64,000 bases of DNA from NCBI GenBank assembly GCA_022072455.1, contig JAJVHY010000016.1, positions 64,704-128,703 on the forward strand. The letters are read 5' to 3'. The position numbers were made by a program, and so were the translations under genes. Positions within the stretch are counted from its first letter, which is position 1. Every line of letters begins with the position of its first letter. The notes under the pieces were generated by a model. That model saw nothing but the letters and a program-made list of their open reading frames with translations. It had not been told where the DNA came from and ran no database searches. Shown in pieces: positions 52,568 through 60,848 of the stretch. The DNA comes from Verrucomicrobiia bacterium (GTDB lineage: Bacteria > Verrucomicrobiota > Verrucomicrobiia > Palsa-1439).

Positions 52568-55249
52568 ATGTACCCTAATGAGATTCTCCGATGGGAGGAG
52601 CCACTTCATCCCAAGATGGGGCGACAGCAATCCAGGCTCCGACGATCTCTTGAGCGTCCGGTTTTGACGGCCTTCCCGTCTCGGCATCTGGAAAGACCAT
52701 GCGAGCAATCGCGAATCGAAAAGATGGAGCGGAAATTCCTTCGGATTGTGAATAGCAAGGAGCGATGTGACTACACCGCCGAGTTTGGTTTTGACCTGAT
52801 GGGCGTTGTCTGGAATGGCCGAATACGTCAACCTGTTGAGGGACGCCAAACGTTACAGCCGTCGAATGGAGACCGCTTGATCTCCCGTCTCCTGCCCAAA
52901 CTCGACAACAACGCGATTATTCGATTCGAGTATGGCGGGGGTGGGAACACGAATTTTCACTGGTCCATCCGTGCGGCCATCCGGGGAGCCTCGTCTCCCA
53001 AACTCGCCCGGTCCGCCGCCGGCAGCTTGCGAACCAGCCTGCAAATGGTCCTAGCCAGCGAACCGGGATTCAGCTTTACGCCAATTCAATTTCATTCCGA
53101 TGATCAAGATCCGCCGCCCCAGTTCACGTGGGAGACCAAATTGGTTCCGCAACAACTCCTCCTCCCAGTGGTGGCACACACGCCGATTGGTTTCGGGGGT
53201 AATCATCAGCAGGCGGCAGCCCCTGCATGTACCTTAACGCTCCCCGCCATGAGCACGACCACAACATCTTTTAAGTCACTCGCAGAAGCCGTCGCGCTGT
53301 CAGCCAGCCCGGTCCTACTCGCTGTTTCCTTCACACGGTTTGCCTTAGACGACAAAATGCAGGCCATCATTTCGAGCACTTTGGACTGGCTGGAACGAGA
53401 TGGGCACGTCGCAAAGCGCCTGTCAGTGGGTTCACTGGTTGTGCCTGAGAACACGGGACACATCCACAAACTCCTGACTGCATGGCTTCGACAGCCTTGG
53501 GGATGCAAAGTGCAGTGCCACCTTTACTTCACCGACTGGCCGGCGGATGCATTCGTACAAATGATCGGAAACGATGTGTTTGGTACGCAAGTCAAGAGCC
53601 TGTCCCAACTGGCCGAGGAGGGCGATGTCGATAAAGCAGAGGATGAAAAGACAGACGACATCAGCTTGGATTTGACCGGCTGCATTCGGACCGGACAGCA
53701 CTGGCCTTCGTTGTTTCCCGGCTTCGAGTCACTCGCCAACGCACGCGTCCGGCGGTTGTTCAACCACGATATTTCTCCTTTTGGCGACAGCGGCATCTTG
53801 TTGGGCAGCGTTGCTGAGGACAAACACCGCGACGTGAGGCTCCAAGAATCTGCTCGCGCCCAGCATCTGTATGTGTTGGGGGCAACTGGCACAGGCAAGT
53901 CTACACTCTTATTTAATATGATCCTTCAAGATATCCGGGCTGATCGGGGCGTTGGCCTCATTGATCCACACGGCGACCTATACGATCAATTGTTAGAGGC
54001 GATGCCTCGAAATAGGGCCAAGGATGTCTTCCTTTTCAGTCCCGGCAATCCCGACGGTGCTCCAGGAATCAATCCACTGGAATGCAATGAACCCAACCGT
54101 TCCATGCAAATCAATTTTGCGATCAATGAACTCCTCAAGACGTTTGACCGGCTCTACGATATGCGCGAGTGCGGAGGGCCGATGTTTGAAATGTACTTCC
54201 GAAATGCCATGCTATTACTCCTAGAAAGCGATTTGCCAGTCGTGACGCTGACTGAGCTTTCGCTCGTATTCGAAGATGCTGAGTACCGAAAATTCCTTAA
54301 ATCACGCTGCAAGAATTCGCTTGTTGTCTCCTTCTGGAGCAATCAGGCAGAACGCGTCCATGGGGAGGCGTCTCTGGCGAATATCGCTCCCTACATTGTC
54401 AGCAAAATCAATGCGTTCACCTGCAATGCGTTGATCCGCCCCATCATCGGGCAAGCCAAAAGCACGATTCCATTTCGTCGAATCATGAACACCCGCAAAA
54501 TCCTGTTGATGAAGCTCCCCAAGGGGATTTTGGGTGAACTCGATACCCAACTGCTCGGTTCATTCTTGCTCTCGAAAATGTTCGCCACCGCGATGCAACG
54601 AGCAGGTATGAACTTGCGGCGACGCAACGCGTTTCACCTCTACGTTGACGAATTCCAGAATTTCACCAATGACACAGTTGCGCACATGCTCTCTGAAGCG
54701 CGGAAGTATGGACTGTATTTGACCTTAGCGAATCAGAACCTGAGCCAACTTCTGGCCAGCGCCGGTCGTCAAAACATCTTGGATGCGGTCTTGGGAAATG
54801 TTGGCAACTTGATCACCTTCCGCGTTGGTCCCACGGATGCAGAAAGGCTGTGGCCCTACATAGAACCGGAATTTAGTGGGCTTGATGTTCAGGGTTTGCC
54901 GAACTACCACGCCATCGGGCGACTCCTTACCGCCCAAGGACCCACACGCCCATTTGTCTTTCACACTCACCCGGCAGTCTCACCCAAGCACAAATCCCGC
55001 GCAACTTCGAGCCTATGGGAACAGCGCGAACGCTCATTCACCATCCCGACCGTGACTGTCGAAGCTCAAATTGTACACAGGCGTGAAATCCACAAAGCAG
55101 CCACGTCTTCGAAGACCAAGAAAGCGAAAGATGCTCAGAAGGTGGCTTTTGTAGAGATCAGCGATACCGCGCTTTCGCGAAAATTGTCGCCGGCCAAGCA
55201 AATCCAAAAAAGCCAACCCAAACAGCAAAACGCCTCCTCACATGTATAA
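52568..55249 (+). CDS. VirD4/TraG-like type IV coupling ATPase
   Basis: 893 residues. Walker A GATGTGKSTLL lies near residue 438 and Walker B YVDEFQNF near 692; TLANQNLSQL follows. After Walker A the segment GVGLIDPHGDLYDQLLE is the hallmark of the VirD4/TraD-type DNA-transfer family. The N-terminal 430 residues are a divergent large domain with no transmembrane helices that I can see, unlike VirD4. C-terminal Lys-rich tail. AAAGGAGG lies 8 bases before ATG. It is a candidate coupling protein for the T4SS in the window, or the second pump of block 1. Confidence 0.82.
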   Translation: MYPNEILRWEEPLHPKMGRQQSRLRRSLERPVLTAFPSRHLERPCEQSRIEKMERKFLRIVNSKERCDYTAEFGFDLMGVVWNGRIRQPVEGRQTLQPSNGDRLISRLLPKLDNNAIIRFEYGGGGNTNFHWSIRAAIRGASSPKLARSAAGSLRTSLQMVLASEPGFSFTPIQFHSDDQDPPPQFTWETKLVPQQLLLPVVAHTPIGFGGNHQQAAAPACTLTLPAMSTTTTSFKSLAEAVALSASPVLLAVSFTRFALDDKMQAIISSTLDWLERDGHVAKRLSVGSLVVPENTGHIHKLLTAWLRQPWGCKVQCHLYFTDWPADAFVQMIGNDVFGTQVKSLSQLAEEGDVDKAEDEKTDDISLDLTGCIRTGQHWPSLFPGFESLANARVRRLFNHDISPFGDSGILLGSVAEDKHRDVRLQESARAQHLYVLGATGTGKSTLLFNMILQDIRADRGVGLIDPHGDLYDQLLEAMPRNRAKDVFLFSPGNPDGAPGINPLECNEPNRSMQINFAINELLKTFDRLYDMRECGGPMFEMYFRNAMLLLLESDLPVVTLTELSLVFEDAEYRKFLKSRCKNSLVVSFWSNQAERVHGEASLANIAPYIVSKINAFTCNALIRPIIGQAKSTIPFRRIMNTRKILLMKLPKGILGELDTQLLGSFLLSKMFATAMQRAGMNLRRRNAFHLYVDEFQNFTNDTVAHMLSEARKYGLYLTLANQNLSQLLASAGRQNILDAVLGNVGNLITFRVGPTDAERLWPYIEPEFSGLDVQGLPNYHAIGRLLTAQGPTRPFVFHTHPAVSPKHKSRATSSLWEQRERSFTIPTVTVEAQIVHRREIHKAATSSKTKKAKDAQKVAFVEISDTALSRKLSPAKQIQKSQPKQQNASSHV

Positions 55250-55367
55250 TCAAAATGGTGACATCATGTTGGTAAACAATATATTACACATTTTCACTTG
55301 TCGCCGACATTCCTGTGACGCATCATGTCACGCCAGACTTCCAGCAGTTTCAAAACAGAAACGACAA
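55250..55367 (+). promoter_or_regulatory. Spacer before the peptide-importer operon, candidate promoter/operator
   Basis: 118 bp between the coupling ATPase and the ABC ATPase. It contains an AT-rich tract (AATATATTACAC) and a short dyad GTGAC-GCATCAT-GTCAC at 55315-55331. The frame of the ABC gene is open here back to 55242 and would encode a Cys/His/Arg-rich leader; this could be a real extension, but no ribosome site supports it. Confidence 0.3.
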
Positions 55368-56267
55368 ATGTCGGCTACGTCGAAAATGCTCTTAAACGTG
55401 GCGGATTTGTCCGTTGTCTTCGACAACGGCAAGCCAACGGCGCATTGTGCCTTGGAGCGGGTAAACCTGAACATCCCCGAAGGCGGTACTGTGGGGCTTG
55501 TTGGCGAGTCCGGTTCAGGCAAAACCGTCTTGGCTCACTCCATTCTCGGACTCCTGCCAAGCAATGGGACAGTGACGTCTGGGCGCGCTGAGTGGCTTGG
55601 GCATAACCTGCTGGACTTACCAGAAGGCGAACTGCGGCAGATTCGCGGCAAAGAAATTGCCATGATTTTTCAGGATCCTCAAGCATCGCTGAATCCTGTT
55701 TTTCGAGTCGGGCACCAGATCGAGTGGGTTCTCAAACTTCATCGCAGGCTGATTGGAGCGGATGCTAAAGCAGAGGTTCTGAGACTCTTTGAAGCCGTCC
55801 AACTCCGAGACCCGGAGCGGTGCTATCGCTGCTACCCACACGAACTGAGCGGGGGAATGTGCCAACGCGCGATGATCGCCATGGCGATTGCATGTCACCC
55901 GAAACTGCTGATTGCTGACGAACCGACCAGCGCACTGGATGTCACGACCCAGGCAGAAATTCTTGATCTTCTCCGTGAGGTGCGGCGGCAGTTTTCAATG
56001 TCTCTGCTGTTTATCTCCCATGACGTGGGGGCCGTCTCTGGAATTTGCGATCAGGTGGTTGTAATGCTTCGCGGCAACATCATTGAGAGTGGTCACGCCG
56101 CCTCGGTTTTTCAATCGCCACAACATCCATACACTCAAGGGTTGGTGAACGCGGCAACATGCGGCAGGAATCTGCGTGATACCGCGGCTCAAACAGATGA
56201 AACAACGCTTGATCAAGCGACACGAATACAGAAAAATAGTTTGGAGAAAATGCCATGCCAGCCATAA
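55368..56267 (+). CDS. Oligopeptide/dipeptide-type ABC transporter ATP-binding protein
   Basis: 299 residues of the DppD/OppD class. Walker A is GESGSGKTV, then a Q-loop FQDPQASLNP, signature LSGGMCQRAMIAMAIA, Walker B LLIADEPTSALD and H-loop SHDVGAVS. The C-terminal segment HPYTQGLVNA is the OppD C-terminal region, truncated: the usual Cys motif that binds a 4Fe-4S cluster in DppD is not evident. ATG 55368 or 55386 is likely; neither has a strong ribosome site. Only one ATPase is encoded, whereas Dpp/Opp systems normally have two (D and F). The 3' end overlaps the radical SAM gene by 13 bp. Confidence 0.87.
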   Translation: MSATSKMLLNVADLSVVFDNGKPTAHCALERVNLNIPEGGTVGLVGESGSGKTVLAHSILGLLPSNGTVTSGRAEWLGHNLLDLPEGELRQIRGKEIAMIFQDPQASLNPVFRVGHQIEWVLKLHRRLIGADAKAEVLRLFEAVQLRDPERCYRCYPHELSGGMCQRAMIAMAIACHPKLLIADEPTSALDVTTQAEILDLLREVRRQFSMSLLFISHDVGAVSGICDQVVVMLRGNIIESGHAASVFQSPQHPYTQGLVNAATCGRNLRDTAAQTDETTLDQATRIQKNSLEKMPCQP

Positions 56268-57463
56268 CCGGAACAGCAGGGGGACGTAACGGAACCGCGC
56301 CACGCGATTCACGGGCGGATTTCTATCGAACGCTTCTAACCGGCGGTGTCGATTTCGCGGCCTTGAACCGCCATGTGCGCTCCTGTGAAACGCCCGTTAA
56401 TGTCAGCATGGTCGTAAACAACGCCTGCAACCTGCATTGTCGCCACTGCTATCTACAGGTTCCGGCGCTTGCCGACCGCGCCCTTTCGGATGCGGACTGG
56501 GAGCGCATCTTCATCTCCGCCCTGCGAAGCGACATCACCATGCTTTCCCTCAATGGGAAGGAAGTGTTTTTAGGCGATAAAGGCCCGGCTCTGCTGGCTA
56601 GGTTGGCCGCTTTGCGCCGGAAACTTTCGCCGACAAAACGATTTGGCGTCATTACCAATGGCACATTGATCGCGCCACACCGCGAATTGATCGAAAATGC
56701 CGACCTGACTTTCTTTGACATTAGCGTTGATGGCCTGCCGCAGGACCACGACGTGATTCGCGGGCCGGGCGCGTTCGACCAAGTACGGCCAAACCTCGAA
56801 TGGGCTGCCCGCACGTTGGATAGCCGATTCTTCGTGAGTCTCACTGCCCAGAAGCAGAATCTGCCTCGCTTCAACGAAGCTGTTTTGCACCTTAATCACC
56901 TGGGTGTCCAGAACGTCGGGATGAGTTTCTTCCACCCTGCGGTCTACAATGACGCGAGCTTGACTCTGTCTGAGAATGATTACGTAGCGCTCTTCAACCG
57001 TCTGCACGTTCTTAGCTCCGCAAAACTTGAGCATCCGTTGACCGTCTTTGTTGAAGTGGATACTCTTTGCCCCGAAGCGCTCGTTGCGTTCCTTCGCTCT
57101 GACTGGTTTTCTTTGAATCGAATTGAGATGGATCGTAGCCGCGTGCCGTGGATTGATTATGCCTTCCCGAACGGATTCCGCATGCAGTTCAAATTCTTCC
57201 CAATCCCGTGGGCAGGCTACCACTCTGTTCGGATCACACCAGAGGGAAGTGTTTTGGCGGTGGATGACATATTCAATACCCGTCTCTATCCTCTGCGAAC
57301 TCTTGCAACCGCTCGCGAACACAGTTGCGATTTTTCGGCCATGATGCGGGCGGCGCAACAGTCCCCGCGAACTCATCAGTTGCTCACGAATTACTATGAT
57401 CACTTGTTGCCGAGAATAATTGAGGCCGTCAAAACTGAAACCCTCATTCCGGCCCTCCACTAA
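56255..57463 (+). CDS. Radical SAM enzyme with degenerate SPASM-like C-terminus
   Basis: 402 residues. The CX3CX2C iron-sulfur motif is CNLHCRHC at residues 58-65, followed by NGKEVFLGD in place of the usual GGEP, VITNGTLI, and ISVDGLPQDHDVIRGPGAF near 165. This last segment is typical of peptide-modifying radical SAM proteins. In the SPASM region the order YHSVRITPEGSVLAVDD...LYPL keeps the fold-like pattern but lacks the cysteines of the auxiliary clusters. GGAG lies 8 bases before ATG. It overlaps the ABC gene and ends 2 bp before the binding protein, so it belongs to the importer operon. Confidence 0.86.
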   Translation: MPAITGTAGGRNGTAPRDSRADFYRTLLTGGVDFAALNRHVRSCETPVNVSMVVNNACNLHCRHCYLQVPALADRALSDADWERIFISALRSDITMLSLNGKEVFLGDKGPALLARLAALRRKLSPTKRFGVITNGTLIAPHRELIENADLTFFDISVDGLPQDHDVIRGPGAFDQVRPNLEWAARTLDSRFFVSLTAQKQNLPRFNEAVLHLNHLGVQNVGMSFFHPAVYNDASLTLSENDYVALFNRLHVLSSAKLEHPLTVFVEVDTLCPEALVAFLRSDWFSLNRIEMDRSRVPWIDYAFPNGFRMQFKFFPIPWAGYHSVRITPEGSVLAVDDIFNTRLYPLRTLATAREHSCDFSAMMRAAQQSPRTHQLLTNYYDHLLPRIIEAVKTETLIPALH

Positions 57464-57465
57464 CC

Positions 57466-59091
57466 ATGAAAAAACAAACCGTCGTCATCCTGTTGGGACT
57501 TGTCGTAGCGGCTGTTGTTTACTTTGCCCTGCGCAAACAACCCGCTCAGGTCGTTGCGGATAAATCACTGGTTATTGGGGTCGAGAACGATGTCGTCAAC
57601 CTCGACCCCCTGAAGATCGTGGACAACTTCACGCTTCGCGTAGCAGCGCAAGTTTGCGAAGGCATGGTGACGTTGGACAAGAAGAACCAACTAGCACCGT
57701 GTTTGATCGAATCGTGGTCTGCGAACACCGACTCTACCGAGTGGCGACTCAATGTGCGCAAGGGAGTCAAGTTTCATCCCAACGCGTGCTTCGGTAAGAC
57801 GGGTTCGCGAGAGATGACTGCTGAAGACGTTGCATATAGTCTGCGACGAATTGTATCAAAGGGATCACCATCTGCTTTCGCGTTGGCTGGTGTCATTGAG
57901 GGGGCAGCCGATTACCAAAGTGGCAAGGCTCCGGACGTTTCCGGTATTCACGTTGATGGTTTGAGCGTGACCGTGAAGCTTATCAAGCCCGACCCGTCGT
58001 TTCTCTATCGACTGACATCCCCGTGGTTCGCGGTTGTCCCCAAGGAAGCCGTTGATCTCGGCCCAGATGTTTTCGGTCGCACAACTCTGATTGGAACTGG
58101 GCCGTTCAAGCTAGTCTCTCGTCAAGACAACGAAGTTCGCATGGTGAGAAATCCTGATTATTGGAAGAAGACAGCGGGAAATATCGAGAATCTCTCGTTC
58201 CGAGTTCTGAAGAACGATGCGATTCGTTTAGCCGAACTACGGGGAGAGAAGATTGACCTGATGCGCTTGCCGGATAGCCTCGTCAATGAAGTGGCGGCTG
58301 CTAAACCGACCTCAACCGATACCACCATCCAGTTGAACCCAGCGTTTGGTGGATTTACCGCCACCGTGCATCCTGTTTTTAATTCTTACTTCCTTGGCTT
58401 TAATTACCAAGCTGTCCCTCGCGCATTGCGCCGTGCGGTTTCCAAAGCCGTTCGCCGTGCAGAGATCTCGACGACTATAACGGGAGGTCTCGGAACACCC
58501 TCCGTCGGCCCACTCCCCATCGGGTTGCGTGGTTACGCACCGGCATCCATCACAGAATGGGAGTCGGCTGAAGCTGCGAAGGCCGAACTTGCAGCGGCTC
58601 CTGATGTGTCGCGAACGCTTGAAATTCTGGTTCATGAAAAGGATTCTTCCGAACAGGTTGCCGAGTTGATTCAGAGCGAGTTGGCTGCGATTGGCATCAC
58701 GGTGAAGATTACAAAGCTGGACTTCAATGGTGTTATCGACAAGGTGCTGAAAAATCAGGAGCAGTGCTTCATGCTCTCCTTCGAATACGTCTTCTCGACG
58801 CCGGAGCTGATTCTGAGTGGCTTCTTTTCTCCTGAGGCCATACCTGTTCCCAATCTGTTCGGATTCAAGGATGAACACTTCGATTCGCTCCTTACAGAAC
58901 TCGCCAAGCCGATGTCCGATGGGAAACCAAATCTACCTTTGATCCGGCAGACGGAAGACTATCTGATTGGCGAAGCGCCCGCTGTTTTTCTCTATCAAAA
59001 GCGCTCGGCTGTACTGGCCCGCAAGGGAATTACGGGCATATGGATTAGCGGTAACAACATTCTTCCTTGTGATGACATCGTTCTTCCATGA
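57466..59091 (+). CDS. Periplasmic peptide-binding protein (SBP family 5)
   Basis: 541 residues. The N-terminal helix (TVVILLGLVVAAVVYFAL) has no lipobox cysteine, so it may be an anchored or uncleaved SBP. The Dpp/Opp family features are VVNLDPLKIVDNFTLRVAAQVCEGMVTLDK, TAEDVAYSLRRI and GTGPFKLVS. The middle shows the SBP_bac_5 domain. Its likely ligand is a peptide. The start is 2 bp behind the radical SAM stop. Confidence 0.88.
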   Translation: MKKQTVVILLGLVVAAVVYFALRKQPAQVVADKSLVIGVENDVVNLDPLKIVDNFTLRVAAQVCEGMVTLDKKNQLAPCLIESWSANTDSTEWRLNVRKGVKFHPNACFGKTGSREMTAEDVAYSLRRIVSKGSPSAFALAGVIEGAADYQSGKAPDVSGIHVDGLSVTVKLIKPDPSFLYRLTSPWFAVVPKEAVDLGPDVFGRTTLIGTGPFKLVSRQDNEVRMVRNPDYWKKTAGNIENLSFRVLKNDAIRLAELRGEKIDLMRLPDSLVNEVAAAKPTSTDTTIQLNPAFGGFTATVHPVFNSYFLGFNYQAVPRALRRAVSKAVRRAEISTTITGGLGTPSVGPLPIGLRGYAPASITEWESAEAAKAELAAAPDVSRTLEILVHEKDSSEQVAELIQSELAAIGITVKITKLDFNGVIDKVLKNQEQCFMLSFEYVFSTPELILSGFFSPEAIPVPNLFGFKDEHFDSLLTELAKPMSDGKPNLPLIRQTEDYLIGEAPAVFLYQKRSAVLARKGITGIWISGNNILPCDDIVLP

Positions 59092-59106
59092 AATTAGGTA
59101 TTCGAT

Positions 59107-60036
59107 ATGAAGGCCAAGGCTGTCAGAAACATGATGCTTCGTCATGCGGCCTATTCGGCGTCCTTGCTGCTTGGAGCGCTGCTTCTCGCTCAATTCCTGT
59201 TTGAATCGGTGCCCGGCGATCCTGCCCGCCGTGCGCTTGGCCCTTATGCGTCCCAAGAGTCCGTAATTCGCCTTCGTCATGAGATGGGTCTCGACCGTCC
59301 ACTGGTGGAGCGACTGGCCGCGAATATCCGCAGTGCTCTGCGATTCGACTTCGGACATTCCATCATTGATGGGCGGGCAGTCGCTCCGGAGATCGGGGAG
59401 AAGTTTACCCGGACCTTTACTCTTGGATTCCAAGCCGTCACGATTGCCGTCGCAATCTCATTACTGCTTCTGGCGGTAATTCATTTTCAACCTCGCGCCG
59501 CTTTTCTGCTTCAACTGGCAGGCGCGCCGGTGATCCTTCCGTCGTTCCTTTCCGCTGTTTTGGTGGCGATTGGTGCGGCCCTTTGGCTTCCGGCGATGTT
59601 CGGCTCTTCGGGTTCGTCCCGGGTTTTCCCGGCTCCTCTGTTGCCGAGCTTGGTGGCGGCCATCTACCCGGCTTCAGTTCTTGCCACATCACTGGGCGCC
59701 CGTTGGTCTGCGCTGCGCTCCGCGCCCCATTACCGGTCAGCGCGGGCATTTGGTCTCAGCCGCATCCAATTGCTTTTCAGGGCACTGCTGGCGCCGTCTG
59801 CTCCAACGGTGCTGGCTCTGATCGTCAGTCAACTGAGCGTGGTGGTGTTCGCATTGCTGGTCATTGAAATCATTTTCAGCCTCCCCGGCGCGGGAACACT
59901 CATGCTCGCCTCCATTCAGGCCAACGACTATCCGATGCTTCAGGGAGTCCTGATCATCAACGCGTTCGTGTTCATCACACTTCACTTTCTGTCCGAAAGT
60001 TTGTATCCAATCCTTGATCCACGGGTCGCCAAATGA
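59107..60036 (+). CDS. Dpp/Opp-type permease, DppB class
   Basis: 309 residues. An N-terminal helix, then the DppB domain with a periplasmic loop (FESVPGDPARRALGPYA...HEMGLDRPL) that is classical for DppB/OppB, and five further helices. The conserved coupling region is seen as GARWSALRSAPHYRSARAFGLSRIQLLFRALL. It works with the DppC-class partner encoded 4 bp into its 3' end. 15 bp separate it from the binding protein. Confidence 0.9.
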   Translation: MKAKAVRNMMLRHAAYSASLLLGALLLAQFLFESVPGDPARRALGPYASQESVIRLRHEMGLDRPLVERLAANIRSALRFDFGHSIIDGRAVAPEIGEKFTRTFTLGFQAVTIAVAISLLLLAVIHFQPRAAFLLQLAGAPVILPSFLSAVLVAIGAALWLPAMFGSSGSSRVFPAPLLPSLVAAIYPASVLATSLGARWSALRSAPHYRSARAFGLSRIQLLFRALLAPSAPTVLALIVSQLSVVVFALLVIEIIFSLPGAGTLMLASIQANDYPMLQGVLIINAFVFITLHFLSESLYPILDPRVAK

Positions 60037-60848
60037 AACGCTCACATTTCATTGCCCTCGTTGCAGCCAGCATCGCCTTCTTGGTAATGCTGCCGATTGC
60101 ATTGTGTTTGTGTGGGCACGCCTTGGACCCGATGACGCCCAATCCTAATTTGGCATCTGCCGCGCCAAACTTCCAACAATGGGCAGGCCGCGACGAATTG
60201 GGTCGCTCGGTGCTCGCCAGAGTCTCGCTGGCGGCGGGGCTCTCACTCGGGGCCGCCAGCTTTGCCCTGCTGCTTGCGCTCTCACTCGCCATGCTTTTGG
60301 GCGGGTTGGCGGGATGGTATCACGGGCAGTGGCCAGACCGCCTCATCTCGTGGGTGATTGCCCTCCTGCACACCATTCCTTTTTTTCTGCTCGTAGTGGT
60401 CGCGGCAGCAATCTGGCGACCGGGGCTTTTCGGTGCGTTTCTGATTGTTGGATTGTTCGTCTGGGCAGCCCCGGCACGTCTGGCGCGGGCAGAATTTCTC
60501 CGCCTCCGGCGTGCCCCCCATGTGACGGCGGCTCGCGCTATGGGATTTCCCGCTTCCACGATCTTCCTACGGCAAACACTACCGGTGGCATTTCTGCCGG
60601 CCTTTACTGCCGTCCTAATCCTCACGCCGGAATTGATCGGACTCGATGTCGGTTTGGGGTTCTTTGGTCTCGGGGCACAACCACCAACGCCCACCCTCGG
60701 TCGCTTGCTTTACGCAGGACTGTCCAGTTTGAACTCCGCCCCGTGGCTGGCCGTCGCCCCGTGTGCCATCGTAATCGCTCTATCGGTGACCGCCTTCGGC
60801 CTCGCGCGGTTGTGGGCCAAATCCATCCCAACTTCAACCCGTGCCTAA
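60033..60848 (+). CDS. Dpp/Opp-type permease, DppC class
   Basis: 271 residues. N-terminal helix, then GRDELGRSVLARVSLAAGLSLG, which is the DppC/OppC hallmark, and five helices. The coupling loop is EFLRLRRAPHVTAARAMGFPASTIFLRQTLP. It overlaps DppB by 4 bp and the next gene by 8 bp. Together with the ATPase it forms the importer. Confidence 0.9.
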   Translation: MKRSHFIALVAASIAFLVMLPIALCLCGHALDPMTPNPNLASAAPNFQQWAGRDELGRSVLARVSLAAGLSLGAASFALLLALSLAMLLGGLAGWYHGQWPDRLISWVIALLHTIPFFLLVVVAAAIWRPGLFGAFLIVGLFVWAAPARLARAEFLRLRRAPHVTAARAMGFPASTIFLRQTLPVAFLPAFTAVLILTPELIGLDVGLGFFGLGAQPPTPTLGRLLYAGLSSLNSAPWLAVAPCAIVIALSVTAFGLARLWAKSIPTSTRA

